From Joyebacterum sp964521425 (GTDB taxonomy: Bacteria > Joyebacterota > Joyebacteria > Joyebacterales > Joyebacteraceae), in the NCBI GenBank assembly GCA_964521425.1, contig CAZFRO010000011.1:1-64000 (forward strand): a stretch of DNA of 64,000 nt, written 5' to 3'. The position numbers and the translations under genes are program-made. Below the pieces are notes generated by a model, which made no database searches, was not told the DNA's origin, and was given only the letters and a program-made list of their open reading frames with translations. This document shows, piece after piece, positions 35,487 to 44,785 of this stretch (position 1 is the first letter of the stretch; each line of letters opens with the position of its first letter).

Positions 35487-37010
35487 GTGCTTCAGAAACT
35501 CGGTGACATTCTCAGAGGAAGCGGCGTGCAGTTTCAGATTGCCGACATGCACGGGAAGACCTCGATCGATGAGATCGACGTGAGCGCCGTGGAGCATGAC
35601 TCACGGATGGTGAAAGAGAATGGTCTCTTTGTCGCCGTCAGAGGGTTCGTCTCCGATGGGCACTCCCATGTGGCCGAGGCTGCGAGGCGGGGAGCAGTCG
35701 CCGCTCTCGTTGAGGAGCCGACCGGCGCTTCCGGGGTCACGGAGATCGTGGTCGCCGACACGCGATCCGCGATGGGTCCCGTGGCGCACGAATTCCACGG
35801 AAGACCGTCGGAGCATCTCAAGATTCACACGATCACGGGGACAAACGGCAAGACGACGACCCTTCACCTCATCGATTCGATTCTCAAGGAGAGCGGCATC
35901 AAGACGGGCGTCATCGGGACCTTGGGGTATCGCGGGGCAGGGGCGGGCACGGCCGCAGAACGGACGAGCCCGGAATCGACCGACCTGGCCAGACTCCTGG
36001 CATCGATGCTGGACGATGGTGTCGAGGCTGTCACGATGGAGGTGTCGTCACACGCTCTCTCTCTCGGGCGCGTGCTTGGCATGAAGATGGACACGGCGAC
36101 ATTCACCAATCTGTCGCATGACCACCTCGACTTCCACGGCTCGATCGCGGAATACGGCGCTGCCAAGAGCAGGCTGTTTGATCTCATAGCAGGCGACGCC
36201 AACAAGCCGGGGGCATCGGCGATCGTGAATCGCGACGACGCCTTCGGCCGGGAGATCCTGGCGTCACTGTCGGACGCCGAGAGAGTCACGGTGCTTTCCT
36301 ACGGGATGACCGATGGGGACGTATACGCCTCGAACGTTGAGACGGCCCCTGAGGGAACGACGGCCGTCTTCCACACGCCGGTCGGCGACGTCGACGTACA
36401 ACTCAATCTCATCGCCGGCTTCAACGTCATGAATGCCCTGGCGGCCACCGCCGTGGCCGTTACCCAGGGTATCTCGCTCGACGCGATCCGTGCCGGCCTC
36501 AGCAACGTGACGCGTGTTGCCGGAAGGCTGGAGCTTGTCCCGGGAGCGCGTGGGTTCTCGGTTGTTGTCGATTACGCACACACTCCCGACGCTCTTGAGA
36601 AGGTCCTTGCGGCCGTCCGGGATCTGAATCCGGCTCGCGTCATAACAGTATTCGGATGTGGCGGCGACCGAGACCGGAGCAAGCGCCCGGTGATGGGTCG
36701 CATCGCCGCTCTCGCATCGGATCTGGTCATGGTCACCTCGGACAACCCGCGGACAGAGGAGCCCGGCGCCATCATCGCCGAGATCCTCGAGGGCGTGCGT
36801 GAGGCCGGTGGTAGCTCCGAGGTAACCGTCATTGAAGATAGGCGGGAGGCCATCGTGGCTGCCGTCAGAGCGGCCGCAACCGGTGACATCGTTGTCATCG
36901 CCGGGAAGGGGCACGAGGACTACCAGATCATCGGCAGTGAGACACTCCACTTCGATGATCGTGAAGAGGCCCGGGCGGCGATCGCTGCCCGAGAAGCAGA
37001 GGCGCACTGA
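35487..37010 (+). CDS. murE: UDP-MurNAc-L-Ala-D-Glu: meso-diaminopimelate ligase
   Basis: The 507-residue enzyme begins at a GTG at 35487. It has the Mur ligase N-terminal domain, the ATP-binding loop TGTNGKTTT near residue 117, the central domain (MEVSSHALSLGR, FTNLSHDHLDFHG) and the C-terminal domain. The sequence DNPRTEEP at residues 419-426 is the DNPR motif of ligases that add meso-diaminopimelate rather than lysine, so the wall is predicted to be A1-gamma type as in Gram-negative bacteria. The next gene starts directly after its stop. Confidence 0.97.
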   Translation: MLQKLGDILRGSGVQFQIADMHGKTSIDEIDVSAVEHDSRMVKENGLFVAVRGFVSDGHSHVAEAARRGAVAALVEEPTGASGVTEIVVADTRSAMGPVAHEFHGRPSEHLKIHTITGTNGKTTTLHLIDSILKESGIKTGVIGTLGYRGAGAGTAAERTSPESTDLARLLASMLDDGVEAVTMEVSSHALSLGRVLGMKMDTATFTNLSHDHLDFHGSIAEYGAAKSRLFDLIAGDANKPGASAIVNRDDAFGREILASLSDAERVTVLSYGMTDGDVYASNVETAPEGTTAVFHTPVGDVDVQLNLIAGFNVMNALAATAVAVTQGISLDAIRAGLSNVTRVAGRLELVPGARGFSVVVDYAHTPDALEKVLAAVRDLNPARVITVFGCGGDRDRSKRPVMGRIAALASDLVMVTSDNPRTEEPGAIIAEILEGVREAGGSSEVTVIEDRREAIVAAVRAAATGDIVVIAGKGHEDYQIIGSETLHFDDREEARAAIAAREAEAH

Positions 37011-38405
37011 ATGGAGAGGGTGCTCTTGATCGAGATGGCACAGGCCCTGGGTGTGGTCAGCGACGGTCCTCCGGCTGCGGTAGCAGCGGGGGTCTCGATC
37101 GATTCACGGACCACGCGTGCGGGCGATCTCTTCATCGCCATCCGCGGAGAGCGCTACGACGGGCACGAGTTCATCGGCGCGGCGTTCGAGCGAGGTGCCG
37201 TTGCCGCGGTGGTTGCCGAGTCGGTCGAGATCCGATCGGGTTCAGGACCGCTCGTCCGCGTTCCTGACACGACCGATGCTCTCCTGACCCTGAGCGGCTG
37301 GTACAGAGACAGGTTCGCACCGCGCGTCGTTGGTGTGACGGGAACGAACGGCAAGACGACGACCAAGGACATGACCGCCGCGGTGCTGGCCGAGAAATGG
37401 TGTGTGGCAAAGACAGCGGGCAACTACAACAACCACATCGGAGTCCCGCTCACGCTCTTCGGAATAGAAGAGCGGCACGATGCGGCCGTCGTCGAGATCG
37501 GCATGAGCAACCCGGGCGAGATTGCGCGCCTGGGAGCGGTGGTGAAGCCGCATGTGGGCATCATAACGAATGTCTCAGAGGCACACATCGAGACGATGCA
37601 CGACATAGAGACGGTGGCAGAGGCCAAGGGAGAGCTTCTGGACGTTCTTGAGCCTGGAGGAAGCGCCATCCTGAATGCGGATGATCCTCGTGTCATGTCG
37701 CAGGCGGGGCGAACTCGGGCAGACGTTACGACGTTCGGTCTGTCGGAAGGCGCCGACGTGAGAGCTGTCGCCATGGAGACGAGTGCATCCGGTGTGCGCT
37801 TCCGCGTCGAGAAAAGCGACACCATAGGCGTGTCCACCACGATCACCCTTCCGGTTCCCGGGCGGCACAACGTGATGAACGCCCTCGCCGCCATCGCCGC
37901 AGGTGCGGTGCTCGGCGTGCCGGCGAGTGAGGCGGCGGGTGCGCTGTCGGGCTTCGAACCGAGTCCGATGAGGATGGCCATCCTGACCGTCGGAGGAAGA
38001 ACGGTCATAAACGACGCCTACAACAGCAATCCAGGATCGCTTCGAGCCGCGCTCGAGACTCTCGTGTCAGTGGGACGCGGGAAGGAGACCGCCGCGGTGA
38101 TAGGAGACATGCTCGAGATGGGCGAGAGGAGCGAGGACGTCCATCGCGAGGCCGGTGTCACGGCAGCAGAGCTTGGCGTGGAGAGGCTCTATCTCTTCGG
38201 AAGCGAGATCGAGGCTCTTCGGGACGGAGCGATAGACAGCGGAATGCCACCCGACAGGGTGAGAGCGTATAGAGATAAGGACGCACTGGCACGGGATCTT
38301 GATAGAGACCTCGCACCAGACGGCGTTGTTTTGTTGAAGGGGTCGCGCGGAATGCGCATGGAGGAAGTGGTTGAGTTGCTGGTGAAGGAGACGCCCGTCT
38401 CCTAG
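37011..38405 (+). CDS. murF: UDP-MurNAc-tripeptide: D-Ala-D-Ala ligase
   Basis: The ATG at 37011 is immediately after the murE stop. The 464-residue enzyme has the MurF N-terminal domain (SIDSRTTRAGDLFIAIRGERYDGHEF), the ATP loop GVTGTNGKTTTKDM, the family motif GNYNNHIGVPLTLF, the central NVSEAHIE, and the C-terminal INDAYNSNPGSLRAAL. It completes the UDP-MurNAc-pentapeptide. A ddl gene, sometimes found in this cluster, is not in the window. Confidence 0.97.
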   Translation: MERVLLIEMAQALGVVSDGPPAAVAAGVSIDSRTTRAGDLFIAIRGERYDGHEFIGAAFERGAVAAVVAESVEIRSGSGPLVRVPDTTDALLTLSGWYRDRFAPRVVGVTGTNGKTTTKDMTAAVLAEKWCVAKTAGNYNNHIGVPLTLFGIEERHDAAVVEIGMSNPGEIARLGAVVKPHVGIITNVSEAHIETMHDIETVAEAKGELLDVLEPGGSAILNADDPRVMSQAGRTRADVTTFGLSEGADVRAVAMETSASGVRFRVEKSDTIGVSTTITLPVPGRHNVMNALAAIAAGAVLGVPASEAAGALSGFEPSPMRMAILTVGGRTVINDAYNSNPGSLRAALETLVSVGRGKETAAVIGDMLEMGERSEDVHREAGVTAAELGVERLYLFGSEIEALRDGAIDSGMPPDRVRAYRDKDALARDLDRDLAPDGVVLLKGSRGMRMEEVVELLVKETPVS

Positions 38406-38445
38406 CCAGCGGGACCACTTGGCTCCCCATCGGAAAAGGGCTGAC

Positions 38446-39528
38446 ATGTTGTATCATTGGTTGTACCCCCTAAGGGACTACATATCTGCCTTCAATGTTT
38501 TCCGATACATCACCTTCCGTTCGGCGTACGCGGCCATGACAGCCCTGCTCATAAGCTTCCTCCTGGGCCCCTTCTTCATTCGCATGCTCAAGCGCCACGC
38601 GCTCACCAATGGCGTGCGCGAATACGCACCGGAGTCGCACATCGACAAGGCCGGAACGCCAACGATGGGTGGACTTCTCATTCTCGTCGCTACGATCGTT
38701 CCCACGCTTCTGTGGGCACGCCTCGACAACGAGTTCATCTGGCTCATGGTGATGACCACGCTCTGGCTTGGGCTCGTTGGTTTCACGGATGATTACCTCA
38801 AGGTCGTCAGGAAGCGCAGGAAGGGACTGGTCGCGCGCTACAAGCTTGCCGGACAGCTCGTGCTGGGGCTCGTCATCGGAGCGTTGATCTACCGCGGGAC
38901 GTTCATCGCGGATCCAACGAACGTGGCGGTCCCGTTCCTTAAGGATGCGTTCCTGTCTCTCGGTCCGGCCTATGTGCTCTTCGTGATGATCGTCATCACG
39001 GCCAGCTCCAATGCGGTGAATCTGACCGACGGTCTGGACGGTCTCGCGATAGGCCTGGTTGTCTTCTGCGCACTTGTGTTCGCCGCCATGAGCTACGTCA
39101 CGGGACACGTCAGGTTCAGCGACTACCTGAACATCCCGTTCATATCGGGGGCAGGGGAACTCACGGTCTACTGCTCTGCGCTCATGGGCGCCGGGCTCGG
39201 GTTCCTGTGGTTCAACTCACACCCCGCTGAGATCTTCATGGGTGACACGGGTTCGCTGGCGGTAGGTGGTGCACTCGGAACACTGGCGATTCTGATCAAG
39301 AAGGAGGTGTGGCTTTTGATCGTCGGCGGGATCTTCGTCATCGTCGCCGCGTCGGTCATCATCCAGGTCGCCTCATACAAGCTTCGAGGCAAACGGGTGT
39401 TTCTCATGGCTCCTCTCCATCACCATTTCCAGAAGCTGGGGTGGCAGGAGAGCAAGATAGTCGTACGATTCTGGATCGTTGGAGCTCTCTTCGCGCTCCT
39501 CTCGCTCTCGACGCTGAAGCTTCAGTGA
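38446..39528 (+). CDS. mraY: Phospho-MurNAc-pentapeptide transferase
   Basis: The ATG at 38446 follows AAAGGG by six bases; the frame extends upstream to 38419 without a ribosome site. The 360-residue membrane protein has ten hydrophobic segments and all family motifs: HIDKAGTPTMGG, GFTDDYLK with the essential Asp pair, NAVNLTDGLDGLAIG, MGDTGSLA and the late HHHFQKLGW. It transfers phospho-MurNAc-pentapeptide to undecaprenyl phosphate to make lipid I. Confidence 0.97.
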   Translation: MLYHWLYPLRDYISAFNVFRYITFRSAYAAMTALLISFLLGPFFIRMLKRHALTNGVREYAPESHIDKAGTPTMGGLLILVATIVPTLLWARLDNEFIWLMVMTTLWLGLVGFTDDYLKVVRKRRKGLVARYKLAGQLVLGLVIGALIYRGTFIADPTNVAVPFLKDAFLSLGPAYVLFVMIVITASSNAVNLTDGLDGLAIGLVVFCALVFAAMSYVTGHVRFSDYLNIPFISGAGELTVYCSALMGAGLGFLWFNSHPAEIFMGDTGSLAVGGALGTLAILIKKEVWLLIVGGIFVIVAASVIIQVASYKLRGKRVFLMAPLHHHFQKLGWQESKIVVRFWIVGALFALLSLSTLKLQ

Positions 39529-39636
39529 TTGGGGCCTTGCACAGGACGCACGACTCGAACCGGAAAGCGTAGCGTGACCTCATGAAAACCGGTTGGTGGG
39601 GAGCCAAAGAGCGAAGTGGGAGGAGGGGTGTACTCC

Positions 39637-41043
39637 TTGGGAACTCGGGTACGGCGAGAGCTGGCAGGGAAGAGAGTGCTCGTGGTCGGTTTGGCGAGAA
39701 GCGGAAGAGCGGCAGTCGATCTGCTTCTGAGCGTGGGAAGCAAGGTGGTGGCGGCCGATCGCAGGGGCGAGTCCGAACTCGCTCTCTCCTCCGTGGACTG
39801 GCGCGAGAGAGGAGTTGAACTCGTGCTTGGTGAGCATCCTCGTGGACTCACGAACGGTATCGATCTCGTGGTCACCAGCCCGGGAGTGCCGCTCACGGCT
39901 CCTCTTCTGTGCGAGGCGCGCGACAACGGCATTCCCATTATCGGAGAACTCGAGCTTGCGTATTCATACTCAGATGCGGAGTGGGTAGCAGTGACGGGAA
40001 CGAACGGAAAGACGACCACCACGGCCCTCATCGGGGAACTCGTGAGTAGCTCGGGACGCCGGGTTGCCGTCGGCGGGAATATCGGCGAGGCGATATCCGG
40101 AGAGATCATCGGTCTGCCGCCCGACGGGCTCGTCGTCGCGGAGGTGTCGAGCTTCCAGCTGGACACGATCGAGACCTTCAGGCCGCATGTCGGTGTCCTG
40201 CTCAACATCACAGAGGACCATCTCGACCGTTACGACTCGTACGATGACTACATTGCAGCGAAGCTCAGGATCTTCGAGAACCAGACCTCCGACGACTACG
40301 CGGTTCTGAACATCGACGACGAGCTTCTCAATAAGGCTATGCATGAAATACCCGGGACTGTTGTTCCCGTGAGCAGATTCAGGGAAGTCGAAGGCGGCGT
40401 CTTCGTGCGGGACGGATGGATAGTGTCGCAGATCGGTGGTCGTGAGACGGCCGTCATGCCCGTGAGCGAACTCGGCCTTCCGGGGCCGCACAATCTCTGG
40501 AACTCACTCTCCGCACTGGCGGCGGCGCTTCTCGTCGACATCGATTATGTGGATGCGTCAGACGTGCTCAGGACGTTCAGGTCCCTCGAACACCGGCTGG
40601 AGGACGTGGCTCTGATAGATGGAGTGCGCTATGTAAACGACTCGAAGGCGACCAACGTCGACTCCGTCAAGTACGCGCTCATGAGCTACGACGCCCCGAT
40701 CATCTGGATAGGGGGGGGCAGGGACAAGGGCTCGGCGTTCGATATCTTGAGGGAACAGGCGGGCCAGGGTGTGAAGGAGGCCATCTTCATCGGAGAGGCT
40801 TCGGCCAAGATGAAGGCCGCGTTCGATGGGATTGTGCCCGTCAGGCTCGCGGAATCGCTCAGGGAAGCGATCGAGCTGGCCAGGACGACGGCCGAACGCG
40901 GCGATGTCGTTCTCCTGTCACCGGCTTGCGCGAGCTTCGATATGTTCAAGGACTTCGAAGACCGGGGACGCAGATTCAAGGATGAGGTAGCCCGGCTGGT
41001 GAACGCGGCCGCGGGGCACGGCGGGAAGGGGAACAAGGCGTGA
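39637..41043 (+). CDS. murD: UDP-MurNAc-L-alanine: D-glutamate ligase
   Basis: The 468-residue enzyme has the Rossmann-like N-terminus KRVLVVGLARSGRAAVDLL, the ATP loop VTGTNGKTTTTALIG, LLNITEDHLDRYDSYDDYIAAK and the C-terminal NDSKATNVDSVKYAL. The best start is the TTG at 39637, eight bases after GGAGGAGGGG. GTG codons at 39616 and 39628 are possible but lie before or within that site. A gap of about 108 bases separates it from mraY, the largest inside the cluster, with no clear promoter. Confidence 0.93.
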   Translation: MGTRVRRELAGKRVLVVGLARSGRAAVDLLLSVGSKVVAADRRGESELALSSVDWRERGVELVLGEHPRGLTNGIDLVVTSPGVPLTAPLLCEARDNGIPIIGELELAYSYSDAEWVAVTGTNGKTTTTALIGELVSSSGRRVAVGGNIGEAISGEIIGLPPDGLVVAEVSSFQLDTIETFRPHVGVLLNITEDHLDRYDSYDDYIAAKLRIFENQTSDDYAVLNIDDELLNKAMHEIPGTVVPVSRFREVEGGVFVRDGWIVSQIGGRETAVMPVSELGLPGPHNLWNSLSALAAALLVDIDYVDASDVLRTFRSLEHRLEDVALIDGVRYVNDSKATNVDSVKYALMSYDAPIIWIGGGRDKGSAFDILREQAGQGVKEAIFIGEASAKMKAAFDGIVPVRLAESLREAIELARTTAERGDVVLLSPACASFDMFKDFEDRGRRFKDEVARLVNAAAGHGGKGNKA

Positions 41044-42182
41044 GAGGAGCGATCAGATACGACAGGCCTCTCATCTGGACGGTGCTTCTGCTCGTCCTGG
41101 TCGGCATGATGACCGTCTACACGGCCAGCATCTACTTCTCGAGCATCAAGCTCGGGGGGGAGAATGTCATGGTGCAGAGGCAGACCATCAGGCTCCTGGT
41201 CGGATTCGCCGCGATGGGTGCGTTCGCCTTCGTCGACTACAAGTGGTACCGGCGATTCGCGAAGCCGGCGATGCTGATATCGCTCCTGCTCCTCGTGCTC
41301 ACGCTTACCTCCGGGAAGACCATCAAGGGAGCGACCTCAACGCTCCTGATCATCCAGACGGGTGAGGTGGCGAAACTGGTTCTCGTCCTCTACCTTGCCG
41401 ACGTTCTTGACCGCAGGCAGAACGATCTTGGCGACTTCGCACATGGACTCGCTCCACGGCTCGTGCTGGTTGCGTTGACGGTGGCTCTCATAGCCGGACA
41501 GCAGGACTACGGGAGCGCTCTCGCCATTCTGATTCTCGCGCTGACAATGCTCTTCCTTGGAGGAGCCAAGCTGTCGCATATCTCGGCGCTCGGCCTCGCG
41601 GCCGCACCGCTGGGGTTCCTTGCGTACAAGCTTGTCCCCCGCATTACTGAGCGCGTCGGTATCTGGCAGTCGACCTACGATCTGTCGCTTGCTGGAGTGA
41701 ACACACAAGGGCCCGTCTACCAGGTCTACCAGTCGCTGATCGCCCTGGGTTCGGGCGGGATCATCGGACGGGGACTGGGAGCGAGCCGCCAGCGGGCGTT
41801 CATCCCGGATTCGCACACTGACTTCGCATTCTCAATATGGGGCGAGGAGCTGGGACTCATCGGGACATTCATTCTCGTCGCACTGTTTGTGTCCCTCATG
41901 GTGCGTGGGCTGAAGATCGCCGCCAGATCACACGATTCCTATGGGTCCCTTCTGGCTGGTGGACTCACGATGATGATCGTGATCTACGCAGCGATAAACA
42001 TAGCGGTCGTCACGGCCAGCATGCCGACAACCGGCCTGCCGCTCCCGTTCGTGAGCTACGGCGGTACGTCACTCGTTGTGAACATGGCCGCAGCCGGCAT
42101 TCTGATAAACATGTCGCGTCGCAGGGTATTCGAAACGGTCGGTGCCCAGTCACGCGAGAGTCGAAGAGGGAAGAGGTCGTGA
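41040..42182 (+). CDS. ftsW: Septal peptidoglycan glycosyltransferase FtsW
   Basis: A GTG overlaps the murD stop (GTGA). The 380-residue membrane protein belongs to the SEDS family: ten membrane segments, QQDYGSALAILILALTMLFLGG, the large extracellular loop with YQVYQSLIALGSGG, the SHTDFAFSIWGEELGLIG motif with the catalytic Asp, and TGLPLPFVSYGGTSLV near the end. It polymerises lipid II together with FtsI. Position between murD and murG, as in other bacteria, supports FtsW over RodA. Confidence 0.93.
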   Translation: MRGAIRYDRPLIWTVLLLVLVGMMTVYTASIYFSSIKLGGENVMVQRQTIRLLVGFAAMGAFAFVDYKWYRRFAKPAMLISLLLLVLTLTSGKTIKGATSTLLIIQTGEVAKLVLVLYLADVLDRRQNDLGDFAHGLAPRLVLVALTVALIAGQQDYGSALAILILALTMLFLGGAKLSHISALGLAAAPLGFLAYKLVPRITERVGIWQSTYDLSLAGVNTQGPVYQVYQSLIALGSGGIIGRGLGASRQRAFIPDSHTDFAFSIWGEELGLIGTFILVALFVSLMVRGLKIAARSHDSYGSLLAGGLTMMIVIYAAINIAVVTASMPTTGLPLPFVSYGGTSLVVNMAAAGILINMSRRRVFETVGAQSRESRRGKRS

Positions 42183-43279
42183 GGATTATGATCGCCGGAG
42201 GAGGCACAGGGGGGCACATATTTCCTGGGATCGCGATCGCCGAGGCGATCGAGGAACTCTCCCCGGAGGCGGAGGTCTTCTTCATGGGACGCAGGGGATC
42301 GATCGAGGAGCGCGTCGTGCTGGGGACGGGAAGACGGTTCGTGACCGTGCCTTCGATGGGAGTCACCCGTGGATCCGTCATCAGGAATGCCGTGGTCCCG
42401 TTCGCCGTGGCCGCGGGCTGCCTGAAAGCGGTCTGCGCTCTCGCTATGAAGCGACCGGACGCCGCCGTTGGGACCGGCGGGTTCGCCAGTCTTCCGCCCG
42501 TGCTTGCGGCTCGCGCCGTAGGAGTCCCGATCGTCCTTCAGGAGCAGAACTCCTGGCCGGGGCTCGCTACGAGGGTCCTCTCGAGGTTCGCGGAGGTCGT
42601 GCACGTGACCTTCGCGGAATCAGGGGGTCACCTCCCGCACGCGAAGAGGATTGAGCAGTCGGGAAACCCTGTCCGACGAGGATTCGATGAGATTGATCGC
42701 ACCGTCGCACGCCGCACCCTCGGCCTCACGCATGAAGCAGATGTTGTGATGGTTGTAGGTGGGAGCCGAGGGGCCAGGCGGTTGAGTCTTGCGGTGGCCG
42801 AAGCCATGCCGCGGCTGTCTCAAGCAGGGATCGAGTTCATCATCCAGACCGGTGCGGATGAGCTTGAACATGTTCGGGCTCAGGTAGCGTCGGTCGGTGC
42901 GCGGGCCATCGTCGAGGTCTTCTTCGAGGATATCGCCCCGCTCTACGCGGCGTGTGACATCGTCGTCTCACGCGCTGGGGCCACAACGCTGGCTGAGACG
43001 GCCATCGTTGGGCGGCCATCCGTTCTCGTTCCGTACCCGCATGCGACTGACGATCATCAGATGAAGAACGCTCGCTCCGTGGAGGATGGCGGAGCGGCTG
43101 TAGTGATTCCCAACGGTGAGCTAACTGGAGATCGGCTTGCCGGCGCACTTGAAAATCTCCTTCGCGATCGCACGCGGCTGACGAGTATGTCAAGCGCAGC
43201 CAGAGTCCTCGCGCGGCCCGATGCGGCTGACCGGGTCGCGCGGGACGTTCTGGCAGTGGCGTCGCAGACAAGGCACTGA
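42179..43279 (+). CDS. murG: UDP-GlcNAc: undecaprenyl-PP-MurNAc-pentapeptide GlcNAc transferase
   Basis: The start is a GTG overlapping the ftsW stop (GTGA), after AGAGGGAAGAGG. The frame reaching back to 41837 is inside ftsW and is not coding. The 366-residue enzyme has the N-terminal GGGTGGHIFPGIAIAEAI, PDAAVGTGGFASLPPVLAA, QEQNSWPGLATR, and the C-terminal donor-binding SRAGATTLAE and VPYPHATDDHQMKNA. It converts lipid I to lipid II on the cytoplasmic face of the membrane. Confidence 0.96.
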   Translation: MRIMIAGGGTGGHIFPGIAIAEAIEELSPEAEVFFMGRRGSIEERVVLGTGRRFVTVPSMGVTRGSVIRNAVVPFAVAAGCLKAVCALAMKRPDAAVGTGGFASLPPVLAARAVGVPIVLQEQNSWPGLATRVLSRFAEVVHVTFAESGGHLPHAKRIEQSGNPVRRGFDEIDRTVARRTLGLTHEADVVMVVGGSRGARRLSLAVAEAMPRLSQAGIEFIIQTGADELEHVRAQVASVGARAIVEVFFEDIAPLYAACDIVVSRAGATTLAETAIVGRPSVLVPYPHATDDHQMKNARSVEDGGAAVVIPNGELTGDRLAGALENLLRDRTRLTSMSSAARVLARPDAADRVARDVLAVASQTRH

Positions 43280-43364
43280 CCGGCCCGCCCTTGAAGCCTA
43301 TCGCAGTTGGGGCCGGCGGATACGATGAAGGGCGGGGTGACCCGCCGGGAGCAGAGACGAAACG

Positions 43365-44753
43365 ATGACAATGTTCGGCAGAGTCAAGTGTGTTCATCTT
43401 GTGGGGATAGGTGGCGTCGGGATGGGGGGGATCGCGGAGATCCTTCTTACCCTCGGTTTCGACGTGTCCGGCTCCGATCTTCATCAGGGAGATATCACCG
43501 AAAGGCTGACGCGCCTTGGGGGCAGGATCCACTACGGACATGAAGCCGCCAATGTCGAGGGAGCCGATGTCGTGGTCACCTCAACCGCGATTCCGCCGGA
43601 CAACCCAGAGGTTGTGGCGGCTCGTGCGGCGATGATCCCGGTCATCCCACGCGTTGAAATGCTCGCCGAACTGATGCGCATGAAGTACTCGGTGGCCGTC
43701 GGTGGAACGCACGGCAAGACTACTGTCACATCTCTTATCGCGACCGTGCTTACGGCCGGTGGACTGGATCCCACGGTCGTCGTTGGTGGAACCGTGAAGA
43801 CCATGGGTACAGGCGCCCGGCTTGGATCCAGCGAGTACATCGTGGCGGAGGCCGATGAGAGCGACGGGTCGTTCCTGAAACTCTCACCGACGATGGCCGT
43901 CATCACGACCATCGATGAGGAGCATCTCGATTTCTACGAGGGGATAGACGAGATCAAGAAGGCGTTCGTTCGGTTCGCCAACAGCATCCCGTTCTATGGC
44001 TGCTCGGTGGTTTGCCTGGACCAGCACAGCATCCAGTCAATAATCCCCGACATTCACCGCAGGGTCGTGAGCTACGGCCTGACCGGTCAGGTGGACGTAC
44101 AGGGTTACGACATTGAGTCATCAGGGGAGCTGACGTCGTTCTCCGTGATCGTACGCGGAGAGGATATGGGCAGAATCGAGATGCACATGCCGGGGCTTCA
44201 CAATATCTACAACTCGCTCGCCGCAGTCACGGTGGGCCTGGAACTCGGCGTGGGGTTCGGAGACATCGCCAGGTCTCTGAAGGAGTTCGAGGGAATAGCC
44301 CGCAGGTTCGAGATCAAAGGGGAGGTCAACGATGTGCTTGTACTGGATGATTACGGCCACCACCCAGCAGAGATCGGAACGACTCTCGCGGCAGCAGCCG
44401 CTTGCTGGAACAGAAGACTCGTCGTCCTCTTTCAGCCTCACAGATATACACGAACGCAGAAGCTATCCGATGAGTTCGGAAGATCGTTCTACGACGCCGA
44501 CGTACTTATGGTCACAGGAATCTACGCCGCCAGCGAAGCACCCATCGAGGGGGTGAGCGGAGCCAATATTGTAGAGGCCGCGATACGATACGGCCATAGA
44601 GACGCATCGTACATCGAGGACATGGATGAGTTGTTCGCGCGCGCTGTCGAGGTCATACGTCCCGGCGATGTCGTCGTGACACTCGGAGCCGGCGACATCT
44701 ACAAAGTGGGGGATCGTATCCTCACAGCCATAAGCGAGCGAGACAACTCCTGA
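43365..44753 (+). CDS. murC: UDP-MurNAc: L-alanine ligase
   Basis: The 462-residue enzyme starts at the ATG at 43365. It has the N-terminal HLVGIGGVGMGGIAEILLTLGF, VVTSTAIPPDNPEV, the ATP loop VGGTHGKTTVTSLIA, VAEADESDGSFLKL and the C-terminal DDYGHHPAEIG and FQPHRYTRT. It adds the first amino acid of the stem peptide. Eighty-five bases separate it from murG, with no obvious promoter. Confidence 0.97.
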   Translation: MTMFGRVKCVHLVGIGGVGMGGIAEILLTLGFDVSGSDLHQGDITERLTRLGGRIHYGHEAANVEGADVVVTSTAIPPDNPEVVAARAAMIPVIPRVEMLAELMRMKYSVAVGGTHGKTTVTSLIATVLTAGGLDPTVVVGGTVKTMGTGARLGSSEYIVAEADESDGSFLKLSPTMAVITTIDEEHLDFYEGIDEIKKAFVRFANSIPFYGCSVVCLDQHSIQSIIPDIHRRVVSYGLTGQVDVQGYDIESSGELTSFSVIVRGEDMGRIEMHMPGLHNIYNSLAAVTVGLELGVGFGDIARSLKEFEGIARRFEIKGEVNDVLVLDDYGHHPAEIGTTLAAAAACWNRRLVVLFQPHRYTRTQKLSDEFGRSFYDADVLMVTGIYAASEAPIEGVSGANIVEAAIRYGHRDASYIEDMDELFARAVEVIRPGDVVVTLGAGDIYKVGDRILTAISERDNS

Positions 44754-44785
44754 CTTCGCGGATGCGGAGCGGGGCGAGGTTACTC